64,000 bases of DNA, from NCBI RefSeq assembly GCF_902616385.1, contig NZ_CACMSM010000005.1, positions 1 to 64,000 on the forward strand, written 5' to 3'. Position 1 is the first letter of the stretch. Each line of letters opens with the position of its first letter. The notes beneath the pieces are model-generated. The model was not told the origin of the DNA and searched no databases. It worked only from the letters and a program-made list of their open reading frames with translations. Positions 16,045-24,505 of the stretch are shown here, in pieces. Source of the stretch: an uncultured Prochlorococcus sp. Its GTDB lineage: Bacteria > Cyanobacteriota > Cyanobacteriia > PCC-6307 > Cyanobiaceae. The position numbers were made by a program, and so were the translations under genes.

Positions 16045-17247
16045 TTGTTTAAGATTTTAATTTTAAGTAATGGGCATGGAGAAGATCTATCTGGCAGCCT
16101 AATAGCTAAACAATTCGTAAAAAGTGGTTATTCTGTTCATGCTTTGCCAATTGTTGGTATGGGAAATCATTACGAAAAAGAAAAAATTAAGATTATCGGT
16201 AAAACTAAGGAATTTAGAACTGGAGGAATTGGTTATAATTCTTTTAAGGGAAGAATTACTGAGATATTAGGAGGAGAAATATTTTATCTTCTAAAAAGAT
16301 TATTTTTAACTTTTAAAATAAGAAAAAAATATGATTATTTTTTTGTAGTTGGAGATATTGTGCCAGTTTTTTTTGCATGGGTTTGTAAGAAAGATTTTTT
16401 TACATATCTAGTTGCTTATTCCAGCCATTATGAAGGGAAGTTGAAATTACCATGGCCTTCTAAATTTTTCATGCTCTCTCAAAAAGCAAAAAAAATATAT
16501 ACGAGAGATTCCCTTACAGCTAATGATTTAACATTGCAATTAAAAAAGAAAGTGTCTTTTTTAGGCAATCCATTTATGGATAAGTTTTTTCCTAGAAACA
16601 AAGAATTAAATAAAGATGAATTTAGTATTGGATTATTTCCAGGAAGTAGATTCCCTGAGATTTTAGATAATTTTGTATTGATTTTAGAGGTATTAGAGGC
16701 ATTGTCAGATTTAAGATATTTTCAAAAAACTCAGTTTAATTTTGCAATAGTTAATGCTCTGTCTGCATCAAAAATAAAGGAGATATTTCAAAAAAGAGGA
16801 TGGTTAAAAATAGAAAATATAAAAGATAATAATCTTTTGAAATTCCGATATAAATTATTAGAAGTGAATATATATTGGAATAATTTTGACAAAATATTAT
16901 TAAAAAGTAGATGCTGTATTAGCATGGCAGGAACAGCAGCAGAACAAGCGATTGGATTAGGAAAACCGGTTATTCAGATTGAAGGCAAAGGTCCACAATT
17001 TACAAAAACTTTTGCAGAAGCGCAAAGACGTTTGCTTGGAAAATATGTTTTTTGTGCAAGTAATTATAAAGATAAAAATGATCAAATCAATCAGACAATT
17101 AAATTGATCATAAAAATAATATACCTTATACAGCTAAATAAAAAGTTTATGATCTCATGTGATGAAAATGCTAAAAAAAGGCTGGGTGAAAACAAAGCTT
17201 GTCTTAAAATGGTTGATGATATGAATATTGTTATAAAAAATGACTAA
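16045..17247 (+). CDS. Lipid-A-disaccharide synthase-related glycosyltransferase
   Basis: A 400-residue GT-B-like protein of the cyanobacterial LpxB-related family. It opens FKILILSNGHGEDLSGSLIAKQF, the hallmark of this family, and later shows LFPGSRFPEI and the donor-site region CCISMAGTAAEQAIGLGKPVIQIEGKGPQFT. True LpxB proteins differ in these segments, so lipid A synthesis should not be assumed. The start is a TTG at 16045, one base after the upstream stop; the family N-terminus begins right there. The 3' end overlaps the following membrane-protein gene by 8 bp. Confidence 0.82.
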   Translation: MFKILILSNGHGEDLSGSLIAKQFVKSGYSVHALPIVGMGNHYEKEKIKIIGKTKEFRTGGIGYNSFKGRITEILGGEIFYLLKRLFLTFKIRKKYDYFFVVGDIVPVFFAWVCKKDFFTYLVAYSSHYEGKLKLPWPSKFFMLSQKAKKIYTRDSLTANDLTLQLKKKVSFLGNPFMDKFFPRNKELNKDEFSIGLFPGSRFPEILDNFVLILEVLEALSDLRYFQKTQFNFAIVNALSASKIKEIFQKRGWLKIENIKDNNLLKFRYKLLEVNIYWNNFDKILLKSRCCISMAGTAAEQAIGLGKPVIQIEGKGPQFTKTFAEAQRRLLGKYVFCASNYKDKNDQINQTIKLIIKIIYLIQLNKKFMISCDENAKKRLGENKACLKMVDDMNIVIKND

Positions 17248-17509
17248 GGAGAATAATCAAAATAAGTTAAAACAAATTATCGATAATTTGTTATTAATAA
17301 ATTTATTTACAGTCATTTTTTTTGCAATATTTTTTATTTTTGCAATCATCATGCAATTTAATGGGATATTTACTTTTATTAATTTTATTCAGATAGTTTG
17401 GAATCCTCTTATAGTTCCATTGATAACAATTCTTATTATTGCTGCTTTAGTAAACGGTATTAATTCTTGGTGGAGGCGTAAATTGCGTTCTCAAGAAGAG
17501 GATATTTAA
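17240..17509 (+). CDS. Small two-helix membrane protein
   Basis: An 89-residue protein with two hydrophobic segments, about 17-42 and 50-71, and a basic C-terminus (SWWRRKLRSQEED). The start ATG lies inside the 3' end of the LpxB-related gene, implying coupling. I do not recognise a family. Its last 50 bp overlap the 3' end of the convergent TIGR01777 gene, unusually long even for this genome, so one of the two 3' ends may be less constrained. Confidence 0.65.
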   Translation: MTKENNQNKLKQIIDNLLLINLFTVIFFAIFFIFAIIMQFNGIFTFINFIQIVWNPLIVPLITILIIAALVNGINSWWRRKLRSQEEDI

Positions 17510-18386
17510 AATTATAATTTTTGATTTTACTGCTAATTACTTTTTGTCCTTCTAAAACAACTTTCGCTCCATCTCCTAACAATATTTTTAAGACTGCTCC
17601 AGGTACTGGAAGTAAATTAGGTCTATTTAGACATTTGCCTAAGGTCTGAGAAAATTCTCTCATTAATACTGGATTTGGTGCAACAGCATTAAATACTCCC
17701 GAATACTTTTTATCAACTAATGCTTGAATAATTAATGCACATAAATCAGTTCTATGAATCCAACTCATCCATTGCTTACCATCTCCAATTGGTCCACCTA
17801 ATCCAACTTTAAATATAGGGAGCATTTTTCCTAATGCTCCTCCGTCTTTCTCTAGAACAATACCAATTCTAAAAATAACTAACCTTGAGAAAAATGGTTT
17901 TTCAGCGGCGACCACTTCCCATTTTTTGCAAAGATTAGATAAAAAGTCGTTTCCTCCAGGACTATTTTCAGTGAATTCACTAGATAAACTTGTACCGTAA
18001 AAACCTATAGCTGATCCATTTATAATGACTTTTGGGTTTATTTTTAAATTTTTAAGGGTCTTCATCATAAATTTCGTGGTGTTAATACGACTATTTTCAA
18101 TCTCCTGTTTTTGTTCAGAAGTCCATTTTTTTTCTGCTATGGGTTCTCCCATCAAGTTAATAATTCCATCTGTCTCTCTTAAAATATTTAAAAGATTTTC
18201 GTTATACCAGTTTTTTTCTTTTGATAAATCTATTTGAAAAAATTTAAACTTATTGAAATCTAAATCAAGCTTTAATTTACTAATGGGTTTTCTACTTACG
18301 ATGTATATTTCGTGATTTTCATTGAGTAGTGTTGGTACTAATTCTTTACCAACAAATCCAGTGCAGCCAAGCAGTAAAAGACGCAT
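17460..18386 (-). CDS. TIGR01777 family NAD(P)-binding epimerase-like protein
   Basis: A 308-residue extended SDR. The cofactor motif GCTGFVGKELV is at residues 8-18. The stretches INLMGEPIAEKKWTSEQK and NGSAIGFYG, with a Y in the YxxxK-like region, and GPIGDGKQWMSWIHRTDL are the standard signatures of TIGR01777 (YfcH/SulA-like) proteins. The C-terminal DUF1731 segment reads LPVPGAVLKILLGDGAKVVLEGQKVISSK. In plants a homologue (GC1/SulA) affects chloroplast division; here the substrate is unknown. It is convergent with, and overlaps by 50 bp, the small membrane-protein gene. Confidence 0.88.
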   Translation of the reverse strand: MRLLLLGCTGFVGKELVPTLLNENHEIYIVSRKPISKLKLDLDFNKFKFFQIDLSKEKNWYNENLLNILRETDGIINLMGEPIAEKKWTSEQKQEIENSRINTTKFMMKTLKNLKINPKVIINGSAIGFYGTSLSSEFTENSPGGNDFLSNLCKKWEVVAAEKPFFSRLVIFRIGIVLEKDGGALGKMLPIFKVGLGGPIGDGKQWMSWIHRTDLCALIIQALVDKKYSGVFNAVAPNPVLMREFSQTLGKCLNRPNLLPVPGAVLKILLGDGAKVVLEGQKVISSKIKNYNFKYPLLENAIYASTKN

Positions 18387-18487
18387 ATCTTATTGATGTT
18401 TATTATTTTAGGCTATTAAATTTTTTAGACGTTTGTAATTATTATTCCGGTATAAATTTTTTTCAATAGTTTTCAAACAAGTTTTTG

Positions 18488-18493
18488 TATAAT
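18488..18493 (+). promoter_or_regulatory. Putative -10 element of ndhO
   Basis: A perfect TATAAT sits in TTTGTATAATAAACC, 29 bases before the ndhO ATG at 18523. That would give a leader of roughly 25 nt. The -35 region is weak. Confidence 0.45.
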
Positions 18494-18522
18494 AAACCTG
18501 AAATAACTTTCTTGAGTATATT

Positions 18523-18759
18523 ATGACAGATTCTATTCCAAAGAAACCTCTTAAGAAAGGAAGCTTAGTTTTTGTCGATAGAGAAAATTATGCAAAAAGT
18601 ATCGAATCGCTAGCCAGTGATGATGATCTACCTAATTATGTCTTTGAAGGTCCTGGAGAGATTCTTTCAGTCAAAGACGAATATGCTCAGGTTCGATGGC
18701 GTAGACCTGTTCCAGATGTTTGGTTGAAATTAGATCAACTTCAAGAATATACTCAATAA
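18523..18759 (+). CDS. ndhO: NAD(P)H-quinone oxidoreductase subunit O
   Basis: A 78-residue subunit of the NDH-1 complex found only in oxygenic phototrophs. The sequence LKKGSLVFVDRENYAKSIES and the C-terminal GPGEILSVKDEYAQVRWRRPVPDVWLKLDQL give a near-textbook NdhO with an SH3-like barrel. It sits at the ferredoxin-docking region of NDH-1, where it is reported to affect complex stability. It is monocistronic here: the next gene, convergent, ends 11 bp away. A TATAAT promoter element lies just upstream. Confidence 0.94.
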   Translation: MTDSIPKKPLKKGSLVFVDRENYAKSIESLASDDDLPNYVFEGPGEILSVKDEYAQVRWRRPVPDVWLKLDQLQEYTQ

Positions 18760-18770
18760 AATTTTTATAT

Positions 18771-19448
18771 CTAAAAGTTTTTATTTTTTTTCTCTATAGA
18801 CATCTTTGATTGTATTCTTTTTGCTTCTTTGATCATTTCTTTGCCATCAAATAAGTAATTATCTACGTATCCTTGTGTATATCTATCAAATTCTGATAGC
18901 GCATCTTTAACTTGTGAAAAACAATGATAAAGATCGAGGCCTAAAGCTGAAATAGACTTTGGAACTATTTTTTTCTTATAAATTTTTTCAACTTTTTCTA
19001 TTTTCTTTTGTGAAAGAATAATATAACTGTAAAAATTTTCCATTAGTTCGTCATCATATGGATCTGCAGATAGTTCTTTTATTTCATTATTCAAAGGTTT
19101 AATGATTTGACTAATTAATCTATTTATCGGACTATAAATTTCTTTAATCCATGTTTCAACTTCTTTGTCCTTAATTGAAGAATTATGTTTTTTTGAATTA
19201 AATTTCTCTTCCCAATTTTCATTTAATGAATCAGATGATGAGCTGGAAAAGGAAAAACTGCTATCGTATTGTTTCTTTTTGATAGGGTCATTTAGAGTTT
19301 CCCAAGCTTTTTGTATTGCAAGAAATCGTTCTTTCTTGCCGCCTGCATCTGGATGATGTTGCTTAACTAAAGAACGGTATGAAGATTTAATTTCACTTCT
19401 GGTTGCATTTTGTTTGAGACCTAATTCTTCATATAAATTTTTTTCCAT
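18771..19448 (-). CDS. J-domain (DnaJ-like) protein
   Basis: A 225-residue protein. Residues 4-62 form a J domain (LYEELGLKQNATRSEIKSSYRSLVKQHHPDAGG) with an intact HPD triad that stimulates Hsp70 ATPase. A Ser-rich linker follows (residues about 66-75), then a helical region of about 140 residues with no Gly/Phe-rich or zinc-finger domain. It is therefore a type III J protein, with the C-terminal part likely binding a specific client. It lies 16 bp downstream of cysK on the same strand, suggesting co-transcription. Confidence 0.85.
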   Translation of the reverse strand: MEKNLYEELGLKQNATRSEIKSSYRSLVKQHHPDAGGKKERFLAIQKAWETLNDPIKKKQYDSSFSFSSSSSDSLNENWEEKFNSKKHNSSIKDKEVETWIKEIYSPINRLISQIIKPLNNEIKELSADPYDDELMENFYSYIILSQKKIEKVEKIYKKKIVPKSISALGLDLYHCFSQVKDALSEFDRYTQGYVDNYLFDGKEMIKEAKRIQSKMSIEKKNKNF

Positions 19449-19464
19449 TTTTATAAATTATGCA

Positions 19465-20433
19465 TTAAAGATAACCATCTTTTCTGGCTTGAATTGAGGT
19501 ATTAGATTCAAACATTGCTGTTGATAAATATCTCTCTCCAAAACTTGGAAGAATAACTATCAATCTTTTATTCATTAGTTCTTTTCTTTTGCCGATTTTT
19601 ATAGTTGCTGCTAAAGCTGCGCCGCTGCTGATGCCAGATAAAAGGCCTTCCAATCTAGCTAATAAACGCCCATAATAAAATGCTTCATCGTCATCTATTT
19701 TTATAATTTCATCAATTAATTTAGTATTAAGAACTTTTGGTACGAAACCCGCGCCAATTCCTTGAATCGAATGAGATCCTGCTTTTTCTCCGGAAATCAC
19801 AGCACTTTTTTTGGGCTCTACGGCATAAATTTTGCAATTTGGATTAACTTTTTTCAAAAAACGTGCACAACCAGTAATTGTTCCTCCTGTGCCTACTCCT
19901 GTAACTAGTCCATCTAAATTGTTATTGGATTGGGACCATATTTCTTGGGCCGTTGTTCTTTCATGAACATCTGGATTAGCAAAGTTTTCGAACTGATTAA
20001 ATTGATAGCTATTTGTAATGGTTGAAGACAACTCATTAGCTAAATTTAAAGCTCCTTTCATTCCGTCTTGACCAGGTGTTAACTGTAATTCAGCTCCATA
20101 TGCTCTCAACATTGACCTTCTCTCAATACTCATTGTATCCGGCATAGTTAATATCAATTTATAACCTTTTGCTGCAGCAACCATTGCTAATGCGATGCCA
20201 GTATTCCCACTAGTTGCTTCAATTAAAGTTGTTTTATCTGGTGTTATCAATCCTTCTTCTTCAGCTTTACATAACATTGAATAAGCGATCCTATCTTTAA
20301 CGGACGCGGATGGATTGAAACTTTCTAGTTTGGCTATTATTTCTGGATAACAATCAAAATACTTTCTGATTCGATTTAATTTAACTAATGGGGTATTTCC
20401 AACTAGAGAAGTTATATCATTTGCTATTTCCAT
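19465..20433 (-). CDS. cysK: Cysteine synthase A (O-acetylserine sulfhydrylase)
   Basis: Forms cysteine from O-acetylserine and sulfide. The PLP lysine lies in NPSASVKDRIAY (about residue 45). The asparagine loop EATSGNTGIALA and the phosphate-binding GVGTGGTITGCARF are complete. The C-terminal SGISSGAA segment is also present. Length is 322 residues, typical of CysK. The window also contains cysC of sulfate assimilation. A 147-bp divergent spacer separates it from the UPF0367 gene. Confidence 0.94.
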   Translation of the reverse strand: MEIANDITSLVGNTPLVKLNRIRKYFDCYPEIIAKLESFNPSASVKDRIAYSMLCKAEEEGLITPDKTTLIEATSGNTGIALAMVAAAKGYKLILTMPDTMSIERRSMLRAYGAELQLTPGQDGMKGALNLANELSSTITNSYQFNQFENFANPDVHERTTAQEIWSQSNNNLDGLVTGVGTGGTITGCARFLKKVNPNCKIYAVEPKKSAVISGEKAGSHSIQGIGAGFVPKVLNTKLIDEIIKIDDDEAFYYGRLLARLEGLLSGISSGAALAATIKIGKRKELMNKRLIVILPSFGERYLSTAMFESNTSIQARKDGYL

Positions 20434-20586
20434 GAAATTATTTTTTAAAATGCAAAATAAGATCTCCTATAGTTCATAATAATTGTATTTAAAGATCTTT
20501 TATATAATTTTCTCAAAAGAATTTAATTTAAATAACTTCCTGCGAAAAAATATTTAGTAATATAAAAAGTAGTTTTTATTATGATT

Positions 20587-20859
20587 ATGTATTCGTTAGA
20601 ACTAAGTCTGAGATATTCACCTTTTCCACTTTCAATTCAGAAGAAAGAATTTGATGATGTTAAACGTATCTATGATGAAATAAAAAGTTCTATGAATGAA
20701 ACTTTAGAATCCTCAAACTTGATTGAATTAAGTTGTGACAAAGTGCAAGATAAATTAATTGCTGTAAGAGCTAAAGAAATAATTTCTGTTCAGATATATG
20801 AAAAATCTTCAGTAGCAGGAGGAGCTAAAAGACCAGGCTTTTCTCTCAACATAGATTGA
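20587..20859 (+). CDS. UPF0367 family protein
   Basis: A 90-residue soluble protein beginning MYSLELSLRYSPFPLSIQKKEFDD and ending in a Lys/Arg-Pro-Gly-Phe segment, the recognisable frame of cyanobacterial UPF0367. Function is unknown. An upstream in-frame ATG at 20581 would add MI; I use the internal ATG because the family starts M-Y. The following ABC ATPase starts 8 bp after its stop and is probably co-transcribed. Confidence 0.78.
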   Translation: MYSLELSLRYSPFPLSIQKKEFDDVKRIYDEIKSSMNETLESSNLIELSCDKVQDKLIAVRAKEIISVQIYEKSSVAGGAKRPGFSLNID

Positions 20860-20867
20860 TAGAATTA

Positions 20868-21542
20868 ATGCGAAATTCCCTTGAAAATGAAATACCTCAC
20901 ATTAAATTCAAAGATGTTTCTTTTTCATATCCCGGAGAAAAAGAAAATTTAATTTTTAAATGTAACTTCTCAATAAAAAAACCTGGATTTTGGATGGTCG
21001 TAGGTAAAAACGGGAGCGGAAAAAGTACTCTTTTAAAATTAATTAATGGAATAATCAAACCCAAAAATGGTTTAATTGAATCTAATGCAAATATTGGCAT
21101 GGTGTTTCAAAACCCTGATCATCAAATATTGATGCCAAACTGTAGGAGTGAACTCATGATTAATATTAATCAGAATATAAGTCAAAATGAAATTAATAAA
21201 AAAATTGAATATGTGCTTGATCAGGTAGGAATGACTGGTTTTGAAAAAAGGCCAGTTCATACTTTGAGTGGGGGACAAAAACAACGCTTAACTATTGCAT
21301 GCGCTCTGATTAGTAATAGAAATTTTATTCTTTTAGATGAGCCCACGGCGTTACTTGATCAAACCAGTCAAATAAAAGTTTTGCAAACTATTAAAAATCT
21401 CACAAGTGACCATAGAAAACCTCTATCAGCTTTGTGGATTACTCATCGTTATGAAGAACTAACTTATGCTAATTCAATAGCAGAGCTGAAAAATGGTTTT
21501 TTATCTAACTGGCAAGAACCATCAAAATTTCAATATAATTGA
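20868..21542 (+). CDS. ABC transporter ATP-binding protein (ECF/CbiO-like)
   Basis: A 224-residue ATPase. Walker A is GKNGSGKST, the Q-loop follows in MVFQNPDHQI, the signature is LSGGQKQR, Walker B is FILLDEPTA, and the switch histidine is in WITHRYEE. The NPDHQ form of the Q-loop is typical of energy-coupling-factor (cobalt/vitamin) ATPases. No T or S component is next to it, so the substrate cannot be assigned. An upstream TTG at 20856 would lengthen it slightly and overlap UPF0367; the ATG at 20868 is used here. The tRNA-Asn gene begins 49 bp downstream. Confidence 0.85.
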   Translation: MRNSLENEIPHIKFKDVSFSYPGEKENLIFKCNFSIKKPGFWMVVGKNGSGKSTLLKLINGIIKPKNGLIESNANIGMVFQNPDHQILMPNCRSELMININQNISQNEINKKIEYVLDQVGMTGFEKRPVHTLSGGQKQRLTIACALISNRNFILLDEPTALLDQTSQIKVLQTIKNLTSDHRKPLSALWITHRYEELTYANSIAELKNGFLSNWQEPSKFQYN

Positions 21543-21591
21543 CTCTTGTACTTGTCATAAGGTACTTAAAAGAGCTAAATTCATTCTATAT

Positions 21592-21663
<72 letters not shown>

Positions 21664-21687
21664 TTTATAAATTCCAAACAGTTATGC

Positions 21688-21715
21688 AAAGTCACCCTAA
21701 AAAGGTGACTTTTTT
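21688..21715 (+). terminator. Intrinsic terminator downstream of tRNA-Asn
   Basis: A perfect 9-bp stem, AAAGTCACC (21688-21696) with GGTGACTTT (21704-21712), closes a 7-nt loop and runs into a T tract. It is the clearest factor-independent terminator in the window and should end the tRNA-Asn transcript. Confidence 0.9.
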
Positions 21716-21774
21716 GACCTTTTTTACTAAAAAGTAGTTAGCCGAAGATATAATCAAGTATATTTTATATAATA

Positions 21775-21795
21775 TTAAGAACAGTAAATAGAACA
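21775..21795. repeat. Direct repeat copy 1 (paired AGAACA)
   Basis: A 21-bp element containing two AGAACA hexamers 12 bp apart (21778-21783 and 21790-21795). A second copy with one mismatch lies 78 bp further on at 21853-21873. It lies in the 328-bp gene-free stretch between tRNA-Asn and the orphan gene at 22 kb. Possible roles are a protein-binding iteron or a relic of duplication. Confidence 0.7.
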
Positions 21796-21852
21796 TACAA
21801 AATTATCAAATCAATTTTTTCAGATTCACATTTTATAAATTTACAATTAATT

Positions 21853-21873
21853 TTAAGAACAGTAATTAGAACA
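21853..21873. repeat. Direct repeat copy 2 (paired AGAACA)
   Basis: Second copy of the 21-bp element; AGAACA occurs at 21856-21861 and 21868-21873, again 12 bp apart. It differs from copy 1 by a single A/T change. Apart from these repeats and the terminator, I see no gene or RNA in 21664-21991. Confidence 0.7.
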
Positions 21874-21991
21874 GTTACTCAATTCTCTACAAAAAATAAA
21901 AAATGATAAGCTCTTTGATTGATTTTCATTTTTTAAAATTAAAACTTATTTTTGTTTATATCGTTTGAATTACTACACCATTCAAGGAATT

Positions 21992-22351
21992 TTAGTCATC
22001 CCACATATCTTTTTTCTCTTGATCCAAATTATTCCTTTCGAGTAATTCTATTCTTTGCTTCTGAGAATCTATTTCTGTTTCAATTACTTTTTTATCTTCA
22101 ATGTATTTTGTTTGTATTTCTAAGATATTTATTTCAAATTGTTCTCCAAAAAAATCTGACATTTCTTTCCATGCTTCCATTTCCTCTTCTTTGCCAATAG
22201 TATCGTTTATCTGATGAGAAATAATTTCTAATACATATTGTTTAAGTTCTTGATGACTCATGGACTCAACTTTTTTTTGAATATAAAGTTCTTTAAGAGT
22301 TTCTAGTTGTTTTTTTGATAAATCTGAATAGTGTATAGACTTCTTTTTCAT
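21992..22351 (-). CDS. Orphan coiled-coil protein
   Basis: A 119-residue, highly charged protein (Lys/Glu/Asp-rich). Residues about 45-115 are predicted helical and coiled-coil forming (EIQTKYIEDKKVIETEIDSQKQRIELLERNN). I recognise no family, and there is no signal peptide or membrane segment. It sits alone between two non-coding stretches (328 bp and 406 bp), downstream of tRNA-Asn, in the only loosely packed part of the window. This suggests a lineage-specific gene. Its reality rests on the long open frame and ATG start only. Confidence 0.55.
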   Translation of the reverse strand: MKKKSIHYSDLSKKQLETLKELYIQKKVESMSHQELKQYVLEIISHQINDTIGKEEEMEAWKEMSDFFGEQFEINILEIQTKYIEDKKVIETEIDSQKQRIELLERNNLDQEKKDMWDD

Positions 22352-22757
22352 AGATACTTAAATTCTTTTTTAATATAGACAAAATTATGAATTTAAACAT
22401 TTTAGAGAAATTCAAATATTTAAACTTTGTTAATTCCTATTTGGAACTCGAAAATCTCCATTTTATTCAATTTTTTTAAAACCTTAATAGTGACAATCTG
22501 AATTAGATATCCTTTCAATTTGAACCATTATTTGTTTCAAATAATCCTTTGATTATTAAGAAAAAGTAAATAGAATCGAAAGAAATTCTAAAATTTCAAT
22601 TTTTTTAAAATTTGTAATTTCTATCTAATCCATTGTTATTACTAATTTATTTGATAAATCTAGTTGATAAAATTGTTTACATTAATTCAGCAATCTTTAT
22701 AAATTCTTGAGAGAATCATAATACTAAAACTTAATTTTATTTTAATAGTCGATAAAT
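22352..22757. other. 406-bp gene-free region upstream of rpaA
   Basis: I see no protein gene of useful length and no tRNA here. The sequence is extremely AT-rich. Near its right end, 22703-22716 holds a small inverted repeat ATTCT-TGAG-AGAAT followed by CATAAT, a possible -10 for rpaA with a short leader. For this genome a spacer of this size is exceptional, so it may hold a long leader, a small RNA, or decayed sequence. Confidence 0.5.
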
Positions 22758-23540
22758 ATGAAAATTTCAATCCTTTTAATTGAAGACGATCGTGATATGC
22801 GTGATTTGGTGGCTAGGCATTTAGAACATTCTGGTTTCGACGTACAAAAAGCTGAAGATGGAATTAAAGGTCAAGCATTAGCTCTCCAATATTCACCAGA
22901 TTTAATACTTTTGGATTTAATGCTACCAAGTGTCGATGGTTTAACTTTATGCCAGCGACTAAGAAGAGATGAAAGAACGTCAAACATACCAATTTTGATG
23001 ATAACTGCGTTAGGTGGCCTTAAAGATAAAGTTACTGGGTTTAATTCTGGAGCAGATGATTACATTACTAAACCATTCGACTTAGAAGAATTACATGTAC
23101 GCATAAAAGCTTTATTAAGAAGAACTAACAGAGCACAATTAAATTCTAGTAACCAGCAAGAAATATTAAATTATGGCCCTTTAACTCTTGTTCCGGAAAG
23201 ATTTGAAGCTATATGGTTTGAATCTCCCGTTAGGTTAACGCATCTTGAATTTGAACTTCTTCATTGTCTTTTGCAGAGACATGGTCAAACTGTATCACCA
23301 GCATTAATCCTTAAAGAAGTATGGGGATACGAACCTGATGATGATATTGAGACAATAAGAGTTCATATTAGACACTTACGCACTAAACTTGAACCCGATC
23401 CACGTAAACCTATTTACATAAAGACTGTATACGGTGCTGGATATTGTCTCGAGTTACCTATTGGTTCTCAGGTGGAAACTGCTAGGCAAGAGTTCGTTCA
23501 AGCAAGAAATCCTGACTTGATAAATTCTGCAGTAGATTAA
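22758..23540 (+). CDS. rpaA: Response regulator RpaA
   Basis: An OmpR-family regulator, the main output of the cyanobacterial clock through the kinase SasA and also involved in phycobilisome/energy coupling. The receiver domain (residues 4-120) has the acidic pair E9-D10/D11, phosphoacceptor D53 in ILLDLMLPS and the conserved lysine in YITKPF. The winged-helix domain contains [22 protein letters not shown] and [29 protein letters not shown], which is diagnostic of RpaA. Length is 260 residues. Prochlorococcus is reported to have a reduced clock, so RpaA here may read a damped timer. Confidence 0.94.
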   Translation: MKISILLIEDDRDMRDLVARHLEHSGFDVQKAEDGIKGQALALQYSPDLILLDLMLPSVDGLTLCQRLRRDERTSNIPILMITALGGLKDKVTGFNSGADDYITKPFDLEELHVRIKALLRRTNRAQLNSSNQQEILNYGPLTLVPERFEAIWFESPVRLTHLEFELLHCLLQRHGQTVSPALILKEVWGYEPDDDIETIRVHIRHLRTKLEPDPRKPIYIKTVYGAGYCLELPIGSQVETARQEFVQARNPDLINSAVD

Positions 23541-23567
23541 TTTCAAATGTCTTCCATTGAAATTTTT
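23539..23567. terminator. Possible bidirectional terminator between rpaA and holB
   Basis: An 8-bp stem AATTTCAA (23539-23546) with TTGAAATT (23557-23564), a 10-nt loop and a short T run lies at the convergent rpaA/holB ends, overlapping the holB C-terminal codons. It has only one G-C pair, so stability is low. Confidence 0.35.
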
Positions 23568-24505
23568 AAAAAAGCTATTTCCCATGCCAACCTTGGTTGA
23601 ATGTTCTTTTTTAAGAGATATTTTAAATTTTCAAGTTTTTTAACTAAATCGATATTTTTTGTTTTTCTCCACCAAATTGTTTGAATTAAATTTACTAAAC
23701 AAATCTGTTGGGAATTTTCCAATTTTTCAGATATTGATTTAGATATTTCTAATATTTCCAGAATATTTTTAATTGGAGAATTTAATTTACTTATAATTTC
23801 ATCTGAAAAATCATTCCAAATTTCAATATTTTTCAATAATTGATTTGGAGATCCATTTGCAGAGTTTATTAAATCTTCTAATTTTAATTTTTTATTTATC
23901 TTTAATTTAGAAGCATCTAAATATTCCTCTAAAATTGACTTTATTTGTTTATTAGAAAAAGATCGAAATCTGACGATTTGACATCTTGAGATGATCGTAT
24001 CTAAAAGAAGGTTTAATTTAGATGTTAGTAAAATAAAAATGCCGTTACTAGGTTCTTCTAAGGTTTTTAAAAGGCAATTTGAGGCTGCCTCGTTTAAGAG
24101 GTGTGCATCAATAATCAAAACAATTTTTTTTTCTGAGGTTATTGATTTTTGACTAAGAAAAGTTTTGATATTACGTATTTGAGCAATTTTAATAATATCA
24201 GACCCAGTTTTTATTGTTTTTTCAAGGTCGAAACTTCCTGAACTTTTTGTTGCCAAAACAGAATCAGGTTCAATAATTAAAAAATCAGGATGGTTATTGT
24301 TTGTAATTCTCTCTTCAATATTTTCGCTTGGTGAAGACTTTTTGAAAATCTCTTTTATAAATTGAAGAGCAGTTTGCTTTTTGCCTAATCCTTCAGCACC
24401 ATAAAATATATATCCATTAGCAAATGATTTATTTTTAATTATTTTCTTGAGAAGTGTATTGACTTCTTCATTCAAGAAAAAATTATTTTTTTTAACCTCA
24501 ATCAT
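23543..24505 (-). CDS. holB: DNA polymerase III delta' subunit
   Basis: A clamp-loader subunit of 320 residues. It begins with an AAA+ domain ([19 protein letters not shown] as P-loop region), continues with [34 protein letters not shown], the delta'-type SRC arginine-finger segment (SRCQIVRF), and a helical collar domain. The zinc-binding cysteine module that many bacterial delta' proteins carry between P-loop and strand 2 is absent; that stretch (residues about 50-85) has no cysteine. It overlaps tmk by 4 bp, forming the common tmk-holB pair. Confidence 0.9.
   Translation of the reverse strand: MIEVKKNNFFLNEEVNTLLKKIIKNKSFANGYIFYGAEGLGKKQTALQFIKEIFKKSSPSENIEERITNNNHPDFLIIEPDSVLATKSSGSFDLEKTIKTGSDIIKIAQIRNIKTFLSQKSITSEKKIVLIIDAHLLNEAASNCLLKTLEEPSNGIFILLTSKLNLLLDTIISRCQIVRFRSFSNKQIKSILEEYLDASKLKINKKLKLEDLINSANGSPNQLLKNIEIWNDFSDEIISKLNSPIKNILEILEISKSISEKLENSQQICLVNLIQTIWWRKTKNIDLVKKLENLKYLLKKNIQPRLAWEIAFLKISMEDI

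Noticed and set aside
21543-21591. Imperfect GTAC-containing dyad between the ABC ATPase and tRNA-Asn
   Set aside because: The pairing has a bulge, lacks a T tract and does not match any known regulator; too weak to list.
21784-21798. NtcA-like GTA-N-TAC element
   Set aside because: The spacing between GTA and TAC is 9, not the 8 of an NtcA box, and no suitable promoter follows.
22387-22479. 30-codon ORF in the spacer upstream of rpaA
   Set aside because: No recognisable family, no clear ribosome-binding site and composition as expected from AT-rich spacer; kept only as part of the gene-free region.
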